NCBI RefSeq assembly: GCF_000014065.1
Contig: NC_008044.1
Coordinates: 457,501 to 521,500 of the forward strand
Length of the DNA: 64,000 nt
Origin: Ruegeria sp. TM1040
Lineage (GTDB): Bacteria; Pseudomonadota; Alphaproteobacteria; Rhodobacterales; Rhodobacteraceae
Reading direction: 5' to 3'
Shown here: in pieces, positions 1-9,069 of the stretch
Position numbering within the stretch: position 1 is the first letter of the stretch
How the letters are laid out: each line of letters opens with the position of its first letter
Made by a program: the position numbers and the translations under genes
Notes under the pieces: model-generated
What the model was told of the DNA's origin: nothing
The model's database searches: none
Seen by the model: the letters and a program-made list of their open reading frames with translations, nothing else

Positions 1-1
1 G

Positions 2-403
2 CGCTACCGCACCCGCGACCTGACACGCCTGCTCCCGGGCACGGCGCGTTCAATGCGGCGGATGGCCAAGATCACCGGCCGGTCGGATGACATGATCATC
101 CTGCGGGGCGTCAATGTGTTTCCCAGCCAGATCGAAGAGCAGATGCTCACGGTAGAGGCGCTCGCGCCCTACTATCAGATCGAGCTTTACAGCAAGGGCC
201 GCATGGACGCGATGCGCATCCATGTCGAGGTCTTGCCAGCGGCCACCGCACCCGAACAACGCGAGGCCTGCACCAAGCAGCTGGCCAAGCGGATCAAGGA
301 TATCGTTGGCATCTCGGCAGAGATTTCGGTAGGCGAGCCCGGCAGTGTCGAACGCTCGCAGGGCAAGGCGCGCCGCGTCGTCGACAATCGCAACAAAGGA
401 TAA
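2..403 (+). CDS. paaK: Phenylacetate-CoA ligase, C-terminal part (gene enters from the left edge)
   Basis: Open from the window edge in frame 2 with no start inside, so this is the last ~133 codons of a larger gene. The product activates phenylacetate to phenylacetyl-CoA with ATP and CoA in the cytoplasm, the first step of the aerobic paa pathway. The visible part begins with the TGRSDDMIILRGVNVFPSQIE hinge region (shown here as TGRSDDMIIL...NVFPSQIE), which is characteristic of the C-terminal lid domain of PaaK-type adenylate-forming enzymes. It ends with the family's KARRV(V/I)D-type tail. A TetR regulator starts 6 nt after the stop and is probably cotranscribed. Identity as PaaK rather than another aryl-CoA ligase is likely but rests on only a third of the protein. 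Confidence 0.85.
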   Translation, partial: RYRTRDLTRLLPGTARSMRRMAKITGRSDDMIILRGVNVFPSQIEEQMLTVEALAPYYQIELYSKGRMDAMRIHVEVLPAATAPEQREACTKQLAKRIKDIVGISAEISVGEPGSVERSQGKARRVVDNRNKG

Positions 404-409
404 GAACTC

Positions 410-1006
410 TTGGCCCGGACGATTGCCAAAGACCACGATCAAAAGCGCGCGCAGATCCTCGCGGCATCGGCGCGCCTTTTTGCCGAGGAAGGCTATGACC
501 GGGCCTCGATGACGCAGATCGCGCGGGCCTGCGGGATCTCCAAGGCCAATATCTATCACTACTACGAGGGCAAGGACGCGCTGCTCTTTGACCTTCTCGA
601 CAGCTATTTGCGCGGGCTCAGGGACCGGGTCTGCGGTCTTGAGCTGAGCGATCCGGACCCGGTTGTGCGCCTGCGCCTTATCCTGACCGAGGTACTTTTG
701 GCCTATGAGGGCGCCGATCACGAACACAAGGTGCAGCTCAATGCGATGTCAGCGCTGCCGGAGCCACAACAGGAGCATCTGCGCGCGTATCAGCGTGAAA
801 TGGTAAAATTCATGAGCGCTGCGATCCGCGATGCGGCGCCTGATACTTTGGCTGCGGACAAGGACAAGCTGCGCGCGGTGACGATGTCTGTGTTTGGGAT
901 GCTGAACTGGCACTACATGTGGAATGCGGGCGCAGATACCGAGGACCGCAAAGGCTATGCCGATGTGGTTGCGCGCCTCACGCTTCACGGCGTCTCCGGG
1001 CTTTAG
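410..1006 (+). CDS. TetR/AcrR family transcriptional regulator
   Basis: 198-aa one-component repressor. Residues ~12-60 form the TetR DNA-binding domain (ILAASARLFAEEGYDRASM, then the turn IARACGISKANIYHYYEGKD), and the rest is the helical ligand-binding and dimerisation domain. The start codon is TTG at 410, only 6 nt after the paaK stop; no ATG lies nearby in frame. The tight spacing behind the aryl-CoA ligase suggests cotranscription and control of phenylacetate or related acyl-CoA metabolism, as for PaaR-type regulators. The ligand cannot be read from sequence. Confidence 0.88.
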   Translation: MARTIAKDHDQKRAQILAASARLFAEEGYDRASMTQIARACGISKANIYHYYEGKDALLFDLLDSYLRGLRDRVCGLELSDPDPVVRLRLILTEVLLAYEGADHEHKVQLNAMSALPEPQQEHLRAYQREMVKFMSAAIRDAAPDTLAADKDKLRAVTMSVFGMLNWHYMWNAGADTEDRKGYADVVARLTLHGVSGL

Positions 1007-1210
1007 ACCGCACCACAACCCATGATGCATCGGCAACGAACCGCGCTCTCTGCGCCATCGCCGAGGGAACGCTTGGGAACAATTTCCGACGTGCTACGTT
1101 TCTACATGGACGGTCAACCATCACCGGCGGCGAGGAGCCGGGAGGCAGTGTGGCGCATATGATGCGGCTCCTCCCCTTCTGGCTCCGGTCATCAGAGAGG
1201 AGATGGATCA

Positions 1211-1474
1211 ATGTCCAAGACGTCAGGACTCTTAGCGACACTCTTTGCGGCGAGCGTGCTTGTGGCGGGGTGCAGCGACAATCAAGACATCAACGCTGTG
1301 AGTGGCGCTCTCGCGGGTGCGGCTGTAGGCAACCAGGTTGGCTCTGGCAGCGGCAAGGTAGCCGCCACGCTGATCGGTGGTGCGGTCGGCGCGCAGATCG
1401 GTGCCAATGCGCCGCGTCAATGTACCTATCGCAACAGCGCCGGGCAGACCTACAAGGCCGCGTGCCCGTCGTAA
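1211..1474 (+). CDS. Small lipoprotein with glycine-zipper domain
   Basis: 87 aa. A hydrophobic signal segment ends in the lipobox LVAG-C at residues ~18-22, so the mature protein should be lipidated on Cys and membrane anchored. Residues ~30-68 are a glycine zipper (repeated GxxxG-type spacing, e.g. AGAAVGNQVG and IGGAVGAQIG), as in the 17-kDa antigen/OsmB/SlyB-like families. A good AGGAG site lies 8 nt before the ATG. The last ~20 residues carry a small two-cysteine tail (QCTY...AACPS). The gene is monocistronic, bounded on the right by a hairpin shared with trpS. Its precise role in envelope maintenance is unknown. Confidence 0.8.
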   Translation: MSKTSGLLATLFAASVLVAGCSDNQDINAVSGALAGAAVGNQVGSGSGKVAATLIGGAVGAQIGANAPRQCTYRNSAGQTYKAACPS

Positions 1475-1554
1475 CCTTTGTGCGCAACATGCAGTCTGCC
1501 CGCAGCTGCTCTGGCGCAGAGAGTGTCGCGCAAACAAAGGCTTCGTGCAAAGAA

Positions 1555-1584
1555 GAGGGCCGCCCAATCAAACGGGCGGCCCTC
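1555..1584 (-). terminator. Rho-independent terminator after trpS (possibly bidirectional)
   Basis: A perfect 11-bp stem (GAGGGCCGCCC / GGGCGGCCCTC) with an 8-nt loop lies between the convergent lipoprotein gene and trpS. Reading the minus strand, the hairpin is followed by TTCTTT, a modest U-tract, so trpS is the main client. The plus-strand exit has no T-run. Confidence 0.75.
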
Positions 1585-1618
1585 GGCAGTTCTGGTCATC
1601 GCAGTTGATGTGCTGCGA

Positions 1619-2647
1619 TCAAATCTCGACCGGGGCGACCATGCCCACAATGTCGTAGGTCTTACGCAGGATCGGTGCAGTGATTGCGCGCGCACGCTCT
1701 GATCCCCGTGCGAGGATCTTGTCGATCTCGTCCTGGTTTTCCATCAGACGGGCCATCTCGGTGGTGATCGGCGCCATACGCTCGACCGCGAGATCGGCCA
1801 GCATCGGCTTGAATTCCGAGAACTGTTTGCCACCCACATCTGCAAGAACCTGATCCACCGTCTGATCGGCCATCGCCGCGTAGATGTTCACAAGGTTGCG
1901 TGCCTCGGGGCGCTCTTCAAGCCCTTTGGCCTCGGAGGGCAGGGCCTCGGGATCGGTCTTGGCCTTGCGGATTTTCTTGGCGATGGTGTCCGCATCATCG
2001 GTGAGATTGATCCGGCTCGCATCAGAAGGGTCGGATTTCGACATCTTCTTGGAGCCATCACGCAGGCTCATGACACGGGTGGCCGCGCCTTCGATCACCG
2101 GCTCGGTCAGCGGGAAGAAGTCAACGCCATAGTCGTGGTTGAACTTGGTCGCGATGTCGCGGGTAAGCTCGAGGTGCTGTTTCTGGTCCTCGCCCACCGG
2201 CACATGGGTGGCGTGGTAGATCAGGATATCGGCGGCCATCAGGGACGGATAGGCCAACAGACCCAGCGAGGCGTTTTGCTGGTTTTTACCTGCCTTATCC
2301 TTCCACTGGGTCATCCGCTGCATCCACCCCATGCGGGCGACGCAGTTGAAGATCCATGCAAGCTGCGCGTGCTCCGGCACCTGGCTCTGATTGATCAGGA
2401 TGGATTTTTCCGGATCAAGCCCCGCGGCAATGAAGCCTGCGCACAGCTCACGCGTGGCCTTCTTCAGGTCTGCCGGGTCTTGCCAGACGGTGATCGCATG
2501 AAGGTCAACCATGCAGTAGATCGACTCCACGTCCCGCGATTGCCAGTCGACGAACCGCTTCAATGCACCGAGGTAATTCCCCAGATGCAGATTGCCCGAA
2601 GGCTGGATGCCTGAAAAGACACGCGGGGTGAAGCTGGTTTCGCTCAT
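1619..2647 (-). CDS. trpS: Tryptophanyl-tRNA synthetase
   Basis: 342-aa class I aminoacyl-tRNA synthetase that charges tRNA-Trp in the cytoplasm. The HIGH-type signature PSGNLHLG is at residues ~16-23 and the KMSKS loop is intact at ~201-205. The length is typical for bacterial TrpRS. The frame is open 11 codons further upstream, but the ATG at 2647 is chosen because GGGAG lies 9 nt before it and the protein then begins directly before the conserved [10 protein letters not shown]. The gene is transcribed divergently from the rhomboid-like gene and ends at a strong hairpin. Confidence 0.97.
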   Translation of the reverse strand: MSETSFTPRVFSGIQPSGNLHLGNYLGALKRFVDWQSRDVESIYCMVDLHAITVWQDPADLKKATRELCAGFIAAGLDPEKSILINQSQVPEHAQLAWIFNCVARMGWMQRMTQWKDKAGKNQQNASLGLLAYPSLMAADILIYHATHVPVGEDQKQHLELTRDIATKFNHDYGVDFFPLTEPVIEGAATRVMSLRDGSKKMSKSDPSDASRINLTDDADTIAKKIRKAKTDPEALPSEAKGLEERPEARNLVNIYAAMADQTVDQVLADVGGKQFSEFKPMLADLAVERMAPITTEMARLMENQDEIDKILARGSERARAITAPILRKTYDIVGMVAPVEI

Positions 2648-2761
2648 TGTCGAAAACTCCCGTCTGGAATTATGCACCATCGTCGCTTACCCATGGCGCA
2701 GAGTATCGTCAACAGGCGTAGACCCGTAGAGAGCGCGCCAGAGCGCCGGAGAGCAGGACCA

Positions 2762-3448
2762 ATGCAAGATCAGAACCAATCTCCTTTTAACGCCCTGCCG
2801 CCAGTGGTGGTGGCTTTGGTGATCGTGATCATCGGTATCGAGGCAATGTTTTCCTTCGGCGCCCGCGGCTACATCGGTGGCCCGGAGGCGGTGGGCTGGC
2901 GGCTGAACGCCCTGCAGGAATACGGTTTTGGCGCGCAGTATTTCTGGTGGATGTGGGAAAACGGCACCTGGCCCTTTGATCTGCTGAAGCGTTTTGTCAC
3001 CTACGCCTTTGTGCACGGGGCCTTTACCCAGGCAGTTTTTGTCTGCGTGTTCCTTCTGGCCATGGGCAAGATGGTAGGCGAAGCCATGGGTGAGATCGCC
3101 GTGGTGCTCATCTTTATCGGCTCTGCCATCGGAGGGGCCTTGGCCTATGCGCTGCTGGTCGGCGGCAATGTGGCCCTGTTCGGGGGCTTTCCGGCGGTCT
3201 ACGGGTTGATCGGCGGCTTTACCCATCTTTTGTGGCTATCACTTGCGACCGTCGGCGCGCAGCAATACCGCGCCTTCACGCTCATTGCGTTCTTGATGGG
3301 GGTGCAGTTGCTCTTTGGTCTGATTTTTGGCGGCAGCCCGGAGTGGGTTGCCGATCTTGCGGGCTTTGTCACCGGGTTTGTGATGTCGTTCTTTCTGGTG
3401 CCCGGTGGTTGGGCCCGCATCCTGCAGAAACTGCGTCAGGACCGGTGA
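2762..3448 (+). CDS. Rhomboid-fold membrane protein lacking catalytic residues (pseudoprotease)
   Basis: 228 aa with about six hydrophobic segments. The order of conserved elements is that of bacterial rhomboids: an FVHG element at ~83-86, then GGFPAVYGLIGG around 141-152, then WVADLAGFVTG around 195-205. In active rhomboids the second element reads GxSG with the nucleophile Ser four residues before Tyr; here that position is Phe143. The His of the AH(L/I)xG element is Asp198. The second His and the Asn of the oxyanion-hole helix are replaced by Gln and Val (~90, 94). It is therefore probably an inactive rhomboid-like protein that binds rather than cuts membrane proteins. The ATG at 2762 has GGAGAG 8 nt upstream. 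Confidence 0.78.
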   Translation: MQDQNQSPFNALPPVVVALVIVIIGIEAMFSFGARGYIGGPEAVGWRLNALQEYGFGAQYFWWMWENGTWPFDLLKRFVTYAFVHGAFTQAVFVCVFLLAMGKMVGEAMGEIAVVLIFIGSAIGGALAYALLVGGNVALFGGFPAVYGLIGGFTHLLWLSLATVGAQQYRAFTLIAFLMGVQLLFGLIFGGSPEWVADLAGFVTGFVMSFFLVPGGWARILQKLRQDR

Positions 3449-3464
3449 TCGGCGACCCCTGCGG

Positions 3465-5012
3465 TCAGGCTTTGCCGCGCCGCAGGGCAGATCTGAACTC
3501 CGACAGTCTGAATGCGCCGATGATCTGGCCAATGGTGAAATAGGCCACAGCGCCCACCACGATCAGCGCCAATAGCGCAAGGTAACGCCAATACGCCAGC
3601 GACAGCACGTCGCTCAGAATGGTCGCAGCGCCCAGCAGCACCACGCCCATCGCAACGGAGGCCAACACGATGCGCAGGCAACGTCGCTGGAAGCGCGCGT
3701 CAAATTGCGCCGCCTCTCCCATGCGCCGCGACCCAAGCCAGAGTTGCAGCACCATCACCCAGCCTGCAGCCGGCGCGGCGATGGCGGGGGCAAGCCAGCC
3801 CACAAGAGGTTGCAGGCCCACTGCAAGCACTGCGTTCACCACCATCGCCACAAGAGCATAGTGAAACGGGCTGCGTGTGTCCTCGCGGGCGAAAAAGAGC
3901 GGTTGCAGTACCTTTTGCAGCACGAAAGCCGGCAGGCCAGCGCCATATATCGCCACAGCCATGGCAATCGCCGCTACATCCTCCGCTCCGGTTGCGCCGC
4001 GTTCATAAAGCACGGAGACCAGTGGCACAGGGATAGCGATAAGCGCCGCGGCGGCGGGGATCGTCAACAAGAGAGAGAACTCTCCGGCACGCGAAAACGC
4101 ATCCCGCGCGCCTTCATCGTCGCCTGCGCGCAAGCGGCGCGACAGATCCGGCAAAAGCACGATGCCAACGGCGATCCCCACCACGCCAAGTGGCAATTGA
4201 TAGAGCCGATCCGCCAGCGAGAGCCAGGACACTGCGCCCTGATAAGCAGAGGCCACGGCTTGCCCGACCACCAGGTTGACTTGCGTGACCCCCATCGCGA
4301 GGGCAGCGGGCAGCGCCACGCGCACCAATTGTCTCATCTCGGGGGTAAGGCGGGGTAGCCCGGGGCGCAGGGAAACCCCTGCGCGGGCGGCGGCGATCCA
4401 GACCAAGGCCAGCTGAGCAATCCCTGCAAGCGGGACCACCCAGACAAGCCAGTCAATCACGGCCTGACCTCGCAAAGCTCCCGCAATCATGGCGGCGCAG
4501 GCAAAGATGTTCAAAAGTACAGGTGCCGCTGCTGCAGCGGCAAAACGACCGGTGGCATTCAAGACACCTGAAAACAACGCAGCAAGCGACATGCAGAGGA
4601 TATAGGGGAAGACGATCCGGCCATAGCCAACCGTCAGATCAAACCGCGCATCGCCTTCAAAGCCGCCCGCGGTCAACCAAACCAGAAACGGCATGAAGAC
4701 CATGCCCAGGGCCGTAAGCCCCAAGACAGCTGCCGCAAGCAGGTTAAATGCATCCTGCGCAAACCCTTGCGGATTCTCGCCCGCTTCCCAGCGTTTTGCA
4801 AACATCGGCACAAAGGCGGCGTTGAATGCGCCCTCGGCAAAGAACCGGCGAAACAGATTGGGCAGGCGGAAGGCGGCATAGAACGCATCCCCCAGCAAGC
4901 CGGGGCCGATATAGGCCGCAATCAGGATCTCGCGCAGAAACCCGAGAACCCGGCTTGCGAGTGTCCAGAAGCCGACGGTCAGAAAGCCGGACATCAGTTT
5001 GATCGGCTTCAT
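3465..5012 (-). CDS. murJ: Lipid II flippase MurJ (MviN)
   Basis: 515 aa with ~14 hydrophobic segments, the size and layout of MOP-superfamily MurJ, which moves lipid II across the inner membrane for peptidoglycan synthesis. The N-terminus carries the family signature SRVLGFLREILIAAYIG followed by AFRLPNLFRRFFAEGAF. The ATG overlaps the glnD stop by 4 nt (ATGA), so the two are translationally coupled. The 3' end faces the rhomboid-like gene across only 16 nt. Confidence 0.96.
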   Translation of the reverse strand: MKPIKLMSGFLTVGFWTLASRVLGFLREILIAAYIGPGLLGDAFYAAFRLPNLFRRFFAEGAFNAAFVPMFAKRWEAGENPQGFAQDAFNLLAAAVLGLTALGMVFMPFLVWLTAGGFEGDARFDLTVGYGRIVFPYILCMSLAALFSGVLNATGRFAAAAAAPVLLNIFACAAMIAGALRGQAVIDWLVWVVPLAGIAQLALVWIAAARAGVSLRPGLPRLTPEMRQLVRVALPAALAMGVTQVNLVVGQAVASAYQGAVSWLSLADRLYQLPLGVVGIAVGIVLLPDLSRRLRAGDDEGARDAFSRAGEFSLLLTIPAAAALIAIPVPLVSVLYERGATGAEDVAAIAMAVAIYGAGLPAFVLQKVLQPLFFAREDTRSPFHYALVAMVVNAVLAVGLQPLVGWLAPAIAAPAAGWVMVLQLWLGSRRMGEAAQFDARFQRRCLRIVLASVAMGVVLLGAATILSDVLSLAYWRYLALLALIVVGAVAYFTIGQIIGAFRLSEFRSALRRGKA

Positions 5013-7897
5013 GTATCCGCCCGTTTTGCACCGTCTACGATGGCTTCGCGCAGCTTTTTCTCCAGCGACTGTTGCTTGGAGGCCGAGTGATATTTCAAGC
5101 CAAACATGTCTTTCACATAGAAGCTGTCTACCACCTGCTCGCCGTAGGTCGCGATCACCGCATTGGCAATATAGACATTCGAGGCCGCAAGCGTGCGCGC
5201 CAGATCATAGAGCAGGCCGGGGCGATCGCGGGTGTCCACTTCGATAATGGTGTAAATATCGGAGCCATCGTTATCAAAGGTGATATGGGTCGGCACACGG
5301 AAGGCGCGTTCGCGCTTTTTGATCTTGTCACGCGATTTCAGCGCATCGCGGGCGATCACTTCGCCACGCAGTGTCTTTTCGATCATGCTGCGCAGGCGCG
5401 GGAGGCGGGAGGCCTCGAACGGGTGACCGTCTGCATCCTGAATCCAGAAGGCATCGGTCACAAAGCCATCCTTCGTTGTGTAACTGCGCGCGTCGACCAC
5501 ATTGGCGCCGACAAGCGCCAGTGCGCCCGCTATCCGCGCGAAGATTCCAGGATGATCCGGCATCACGAAACAGGCGCGGGTGGCATCACGGTCTTCATCC
5601 GGATGCAGGCGCACCAGCATGGCCGATGGATCATCCAGCGCGTCGATCTCGCGCAGCATTTCGGCAAAATCCACATGCGCGGTGACATGCAACCCCTGCC
5701 AATAGGGCGGATAATGGCGGGCGGTTTCGCGTTTGACAGCGGCCTTTTCCCAGTCGGGCAGGGCCGTGCGCAGGCGTTTCTTGGCCTCGGTGCCGCGGTG
5801 CTCGCGGTTAAATGCCTCAAGCCCGTTTTCCATCGCGTCGCGTGTCTGGCTGTAAAGCGCGCGCAAGAGAACCGCTTTCCAGTTGTTCCAGGTATCAGGG
5901 CCGACGCCGCGAATGTCGCAGACCGTGAGCAGCAACAAGAGATCCAGCCGTTTGACCGTCTGCACCGCCTTAGCAAAATCGCGCACCGTGCGCGGGTCGG
6001 CAATGTCGCGTTTCTGTGCCGTATCCGACATCAGGAGGTGATAGCGCACCAGCCATTCCACCGTCTCGGATTCGGATTTGTTGAGCCCCAGCCGAGGCGC
6101 GACCTTGCGGGCGATCTGCGCGCCAAGAATGGAGTGGTCCTGCGGGCGTCCCTTGCCAATGTCATGCAGCAGCATGGCGATGATCAGCACCTTGCGATTA
6201 ACGCCTTGCTTGATCAGTGAGGACGACAGCGGCAGCTCGTTCTCAAGTTCGCCCCGCTCAATGGCTGAGAAATTGGAGATCACCTGAATCGTGTGCTCGT
6301 CCACCGTGTAGGAGTGATACATGTTGAACTGCATCATCGCCACGATGGGTTCAAACTCCGGGATCAGGGTCGATAGGACACCCAGTTCGTTCATACGCCG
6401 CAGAACGCGTTCCGGGTTGCCGTGTTTCAGAAGAAGGTCGAGGAAGATCCGCTGAGCATCCGGAGAGTTGCGCATCTCGTCGTCGATGAGATGCAGATTG
6501 GCCCGCACCAGTCGCATACTGTCAGGATGCAGCAGGAGCCCCGTGCGCAAAGCTTCTTCGAACATGCGCAGGAGGTTCAGCTTGTCCTCAAGAAAACTCT
6601 CAGGGTCCGCGATCTCGAGCCGGTTGTGGTGAATCCGATAGCCCGGTTTCACGCGCGGCTTGCGTCGGAAAATACGCTCTAGCAGCGGCTCGCTCTTCAG
6701 CTGGCTGTCTTCCAGTTTCGAGAGCAGGATGCGGGTGACATCGCCCACCTGCGTGGCGTGGCGAAAATAGTCCTGCATAAAGACCTCGACTGCGCGCCGG
6801 CCAGAGGTGTCCTCATAACCCATGCGTTCGGCGACCTGCACCTGCATGTCAAAGGTCAGCTGTTCGGTGGCACGCCCCGCACTGAGGTGCAGATGGGCGC
6901 GTACCGCCCAGAGAAAATTCTCGGCCTTGGCAAAGAAGTCGAACTCTTCGGGGCGAAACAGGCCTAGTGGCACCAGCTCGGCCACGTCCTGCACCTTGTA
7001 GAGATACTTGGCGATCCAGAAGAGCGATTGCAAATCGCGCAGGCCGCCCTTGCCTTCTTTCACGTTGGGCTCGACCATGTAGCGCTCACCCTGCTTGAGG
7101 TGGCGCGCATCACGCTCCGCCAGCTTGGCATCGATGAACTCGGCAGAATCCTTGGCGAAGAGATCCTTCGCCAGCCGCGCTTCGAGTTCGGCTGCAAGCG
7201 GTCCGTGACCGGCCAGAAAGCGGTGCTCAAGCATGGCGGTGCGGATGGTGAAATCCTCAGAGCCGAGCCGGATGCAGTCTTTGATCGTCCTGCTGGAATG
7301 GCCGACCTTCAGGCGCAGGTCCCACAGGATGTAAAGCATGGATTCGATCACGCTCTCGGCCCATGCGGTGATCTTGTAGGGGGTGAGGAACAAGAGGTCG
7401 ACGTCGGAAAACGGCGCCATCTCACCGCGGCCATAGCCGCCCACGGCAAAGACGGAAATCCGTTCGCCCGTGGTGGGGGTGGCAATGGGGTGCAGCACCT
7501 CAACAGCGGCCATCTGTGCTGATGTGACCAGCCCATCCGTCAGATAGGTATAAGACCGCGCCAATTCGCGCGCCGCAAAGGGCTGCAGCTCAAAGGCCTC
7601 GGCAATTGCACTGCGCCCGGACTTGTTGGCCTCTCGCAAGAGCGCAACAACAGCGGCACGGAACTCCGCGCCCTGATGGTCCTGCGCCAACTCCTTGATC
7701 CGAAGCCGAATTGCATCGGCATCGAAAATCGCACTGGGGTCGCAGATGAGCGACCCCAGAGGTTCAGGATGGGTTTTGTCGAGAGTGTTGGTCGGTTCAG
7801 GAACCGGCTCCGGGGAAGCTTCGTGGCGCTGGGTCAATGATGACGACTTTCTTGTCCTGGATCGTTGCGATGGCGAGACCACGTTCACTGGTGCCAT
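5009..7897 (-). CDS. glnD: Bifunctional PII uridylyltransferase / uridylyl-removing enzyme
   Basis: Nitrogen sensor that adds UMP to, and removes it from, PII proteins according to glutamine. The nucleotidyltransferase motif GGYGRGEM...SDVDLLF lies at ~153-170, the HD hydrolase motif LLHDIGKGRPQDH at ~576-588, and two ACT domains at ~755-830 and ~875-950 (each with a DxPG/DRPG core). The 5' end is uncertain: the ATG at 7897 gives 962 aa but lies 100 nt inside the upstream lipoprotein gene and lacks a clear ribosome site. A TTG about 20 codons further in would shorten the overlap. Conserved sequence begins only around residue 55. It is coupled to murJ. Confidence 0.96.
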   Translation of the reverse strand: MAPVNVVSPSQRSRTRKSSSLTQRHEASPEPVPEPTNTLDKTHPEPLGSLICDPSAIFDADAIRLRIKELAQDHQGAEFRAAVVALLREANKSGRSAIAEAFELQPFAARELARSYTYLTDGLVTSAQMAAVEVLHPIATPTTGERISVFAVGGYGRGEMAPFSDVDLLFLTPYKITAWAESVIESMLYILWDLRLKVGHSSRTIKDCIRLGSEDFTIRTAMLEHRFLAGHGPLAAELEARLAKDLFAKDSAEFIDAKLAERDARHLKQGERYMVEPNVKEGKGGLRDLQSLFWIAKYLYKVQDVAELVPLGLFRPEEFDFFAKAENFLWAVRAHLHLSAGRATEQLTFDMQVQVAERMGYEDTSGRRAVEVFMQDYFRHATQVGDVTRILLSKLEDSQLKSEPLLERIFRRKPRVKPGYRIHHNRLEIADPESFLEDKLNLLRMFEEALRTGLLLHPDSMRLVRANLHLIDDEMRNSPDAQRIFLDLLLKHGNPERVLRRMNELGVLSTLIPEFEPIVAMMQFNMYHSYTVDEHTIQVISNFSAIERGELENELPLSSSLIKQGVNRKVLIIAMLLHDIGKGRPQDHSILGAQIARKVAPRLGLNKSESETVEWLVRYHLLMSDTAQKRDIADPRTVRDFAKAVQTVKRLDLLLLLTVCDIRGVGPDTWNNWKAVLLRALYSQTRDAMENGLEAFNREHRGTEAKKRLRTALPDWEKAAVKRETARHYPPYWQGLHVTAHVDFAEMLREIDALDDPSAMLVRLHPDEDRDATRACFVMPDHPGIFARIAGALALVGANVVDARSYTTKDGFVTDAFWIQDADGHPFEASRLPRLRSMIEKTLRGEVIARDALKSRDKIKKRERAFRVPTHITFDNDGSDIYTIIEVDTRDRPGLLYDLARTLAASNVYIANAVIATYGEQVVDSFYVKDMFGLKYHSASKQQSLEKKLREAIVDGAKRADT

Positions 7898-8981
7898 CCG
7901 GGCGCAGGCGGAAAATACCCCCTGTGCCCTGGAAACCTGCGGGTTGTGTCAGAGCCGCACCGGTGAGCGCCCCGGAGTTGCCAGAGCTGACCAGCGCGCC
8001 AATGGCGGCGATCCCGTCATAGGCCAGACCACCGATCGGGTGCGGTGCCGCGCCATATGCGGATTGATAACGTGCACGGAAAGAGGCAGACTTCTGTGGG
8101 TCGGGCAGGGCGAACCAGCCGTTCTGAACTCCGGGCAGTTCAAGCGTCTGCGCGGGGATGTCCCAACGGGTCAGGCCCATGTACTGCACGTCTTCTGGCG
8201 TGACACCGGCTTCGGGCAACAGCTGCGACAACAGCGGCAGCGCGCCTGCGGTGGTCGCGGTCATGAACATCACGTCCGCTTTGTTCTGACGCACATTCTG
8301 GCTAATGGTCGGGATCGCGTTGATCACACCCTGCTGCGACAGCTCATAGCTGACGTTGCCCGTAATGGTCATGCCACTCTGCACGGCGGCCTGCTGAATG
8401 GCAGAACGCCCGGCCTGTCCGGCGGCATTATTGCCCGACACAACCACCATGGAGTTCTTGCCCTGGCGTTTGGCATATTGGGTCAAGCGGTTGGCGGAGT
8501 TCTCAAAGGTCGAGCCCAGAACGAACACGTTGCCGCCCGCGATCGAGGCATTGTTGGAGAAGGCCAGCACGTTCACACCGCGCTTTGCGGCGGCAATCCC
8601 TGCGGCATTTGCGGCTTCGGCATAGACCGGACCAAGAATGATGCGCGCGCCGTCCTGCACCGCTTGCGAGGCAACGGCAGCGGCGGTTTCAGGGTTGCCC
8701 GCTGTGTCATAGACACGCAGGTCCACCTCTACGCCGTTCAGATCCGCAATCGCGAGGCGGGCTGCATTTTCAAGGCTCTGGGCCAGAACGCCATCACCAT
8801 GCTGTGCCGAACCGCGCGGTACCAGCAGTGCGACAGGCACAGGTTTGGAGGTGTTGATGGTCGGCCCCCCGCCGGACAATGCTCCGGGGTCACAGGCGGC
8901 GACAAATGCAGAGGCAACAACTGCGGTGGCGGTCAAAGCAATCTTGCGGGCCCGATTGAAAACAGCAAACATAAAGCGCAT
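7797..8981 (-). CDS. LppC/LpoA-type lipoprotein (periplasmic binding-protein fold, PBP activator family)
   Basis: About 394 aa. The N-terminus is a lipoprotein signal ending FVAA-C, and the rest is a type-I periplasmic-binding fold (VPVALLVPRGSA..., LGPVYAEAANAAGIAAAKRG, FSNNASIAGGNVFVLG). This combination matches the LppC/penicillin-binding-protein-activator family, of which LpoA stimulates PBP1A in gammaproteobacteria. The family also resembles branched-chain amino acid binding proteins, but no permease genes adjoin. I place the start at 8981 (GGGAG directly upstream); ATG 8972 is an alternative and an upstream ATG at 9044 is less likely. The 3' end overlaps the glnD 5' region. The gene diverges from rsmI. 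Confidence 0.8.
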   Translation of the reverse strand: MRFMFAVFNRARKIALTATAVVASAFVAACDPGALSGGGPTINTSKPVPVALLVPRGSAQHGDGVLAQSLENAARLAIADLNGVEVDLRVYDTAGNPETAAAVASQAVQDGARIILGPVYAEAANAAGIAAAKRGVNVLAFSNNASIAGGNVFVLGSTFENSANRLTQYAKRQGKNSMVVVSGNNAAGQAGRSAIQQAAVQSGMTITGNVSYELSQQGVINAIPTISQNVRQNKADVMFMTATTAGALPLLSQLLPEAGVTPEDVQYMGLTRWDIPAQTLELPGVQNGWFALPDPQKSASFRARYQSAYGAAPHPIGGLAYDGIAAIGALVSSGNSGALTGAALTQPAGFQGTGGIFRLRPDGTSERGLAIATIQDKKVVIIDPAPRSFPGAGS

Positions 8982-9069
8982 AAACTCCCTGTTCCGGGCC
9001 GCAACGATATGCGAGGCGTACCCGTTTTGGTTTGGAGCGATCATAGACGACCAGAAAAGCGGGTCCAGC

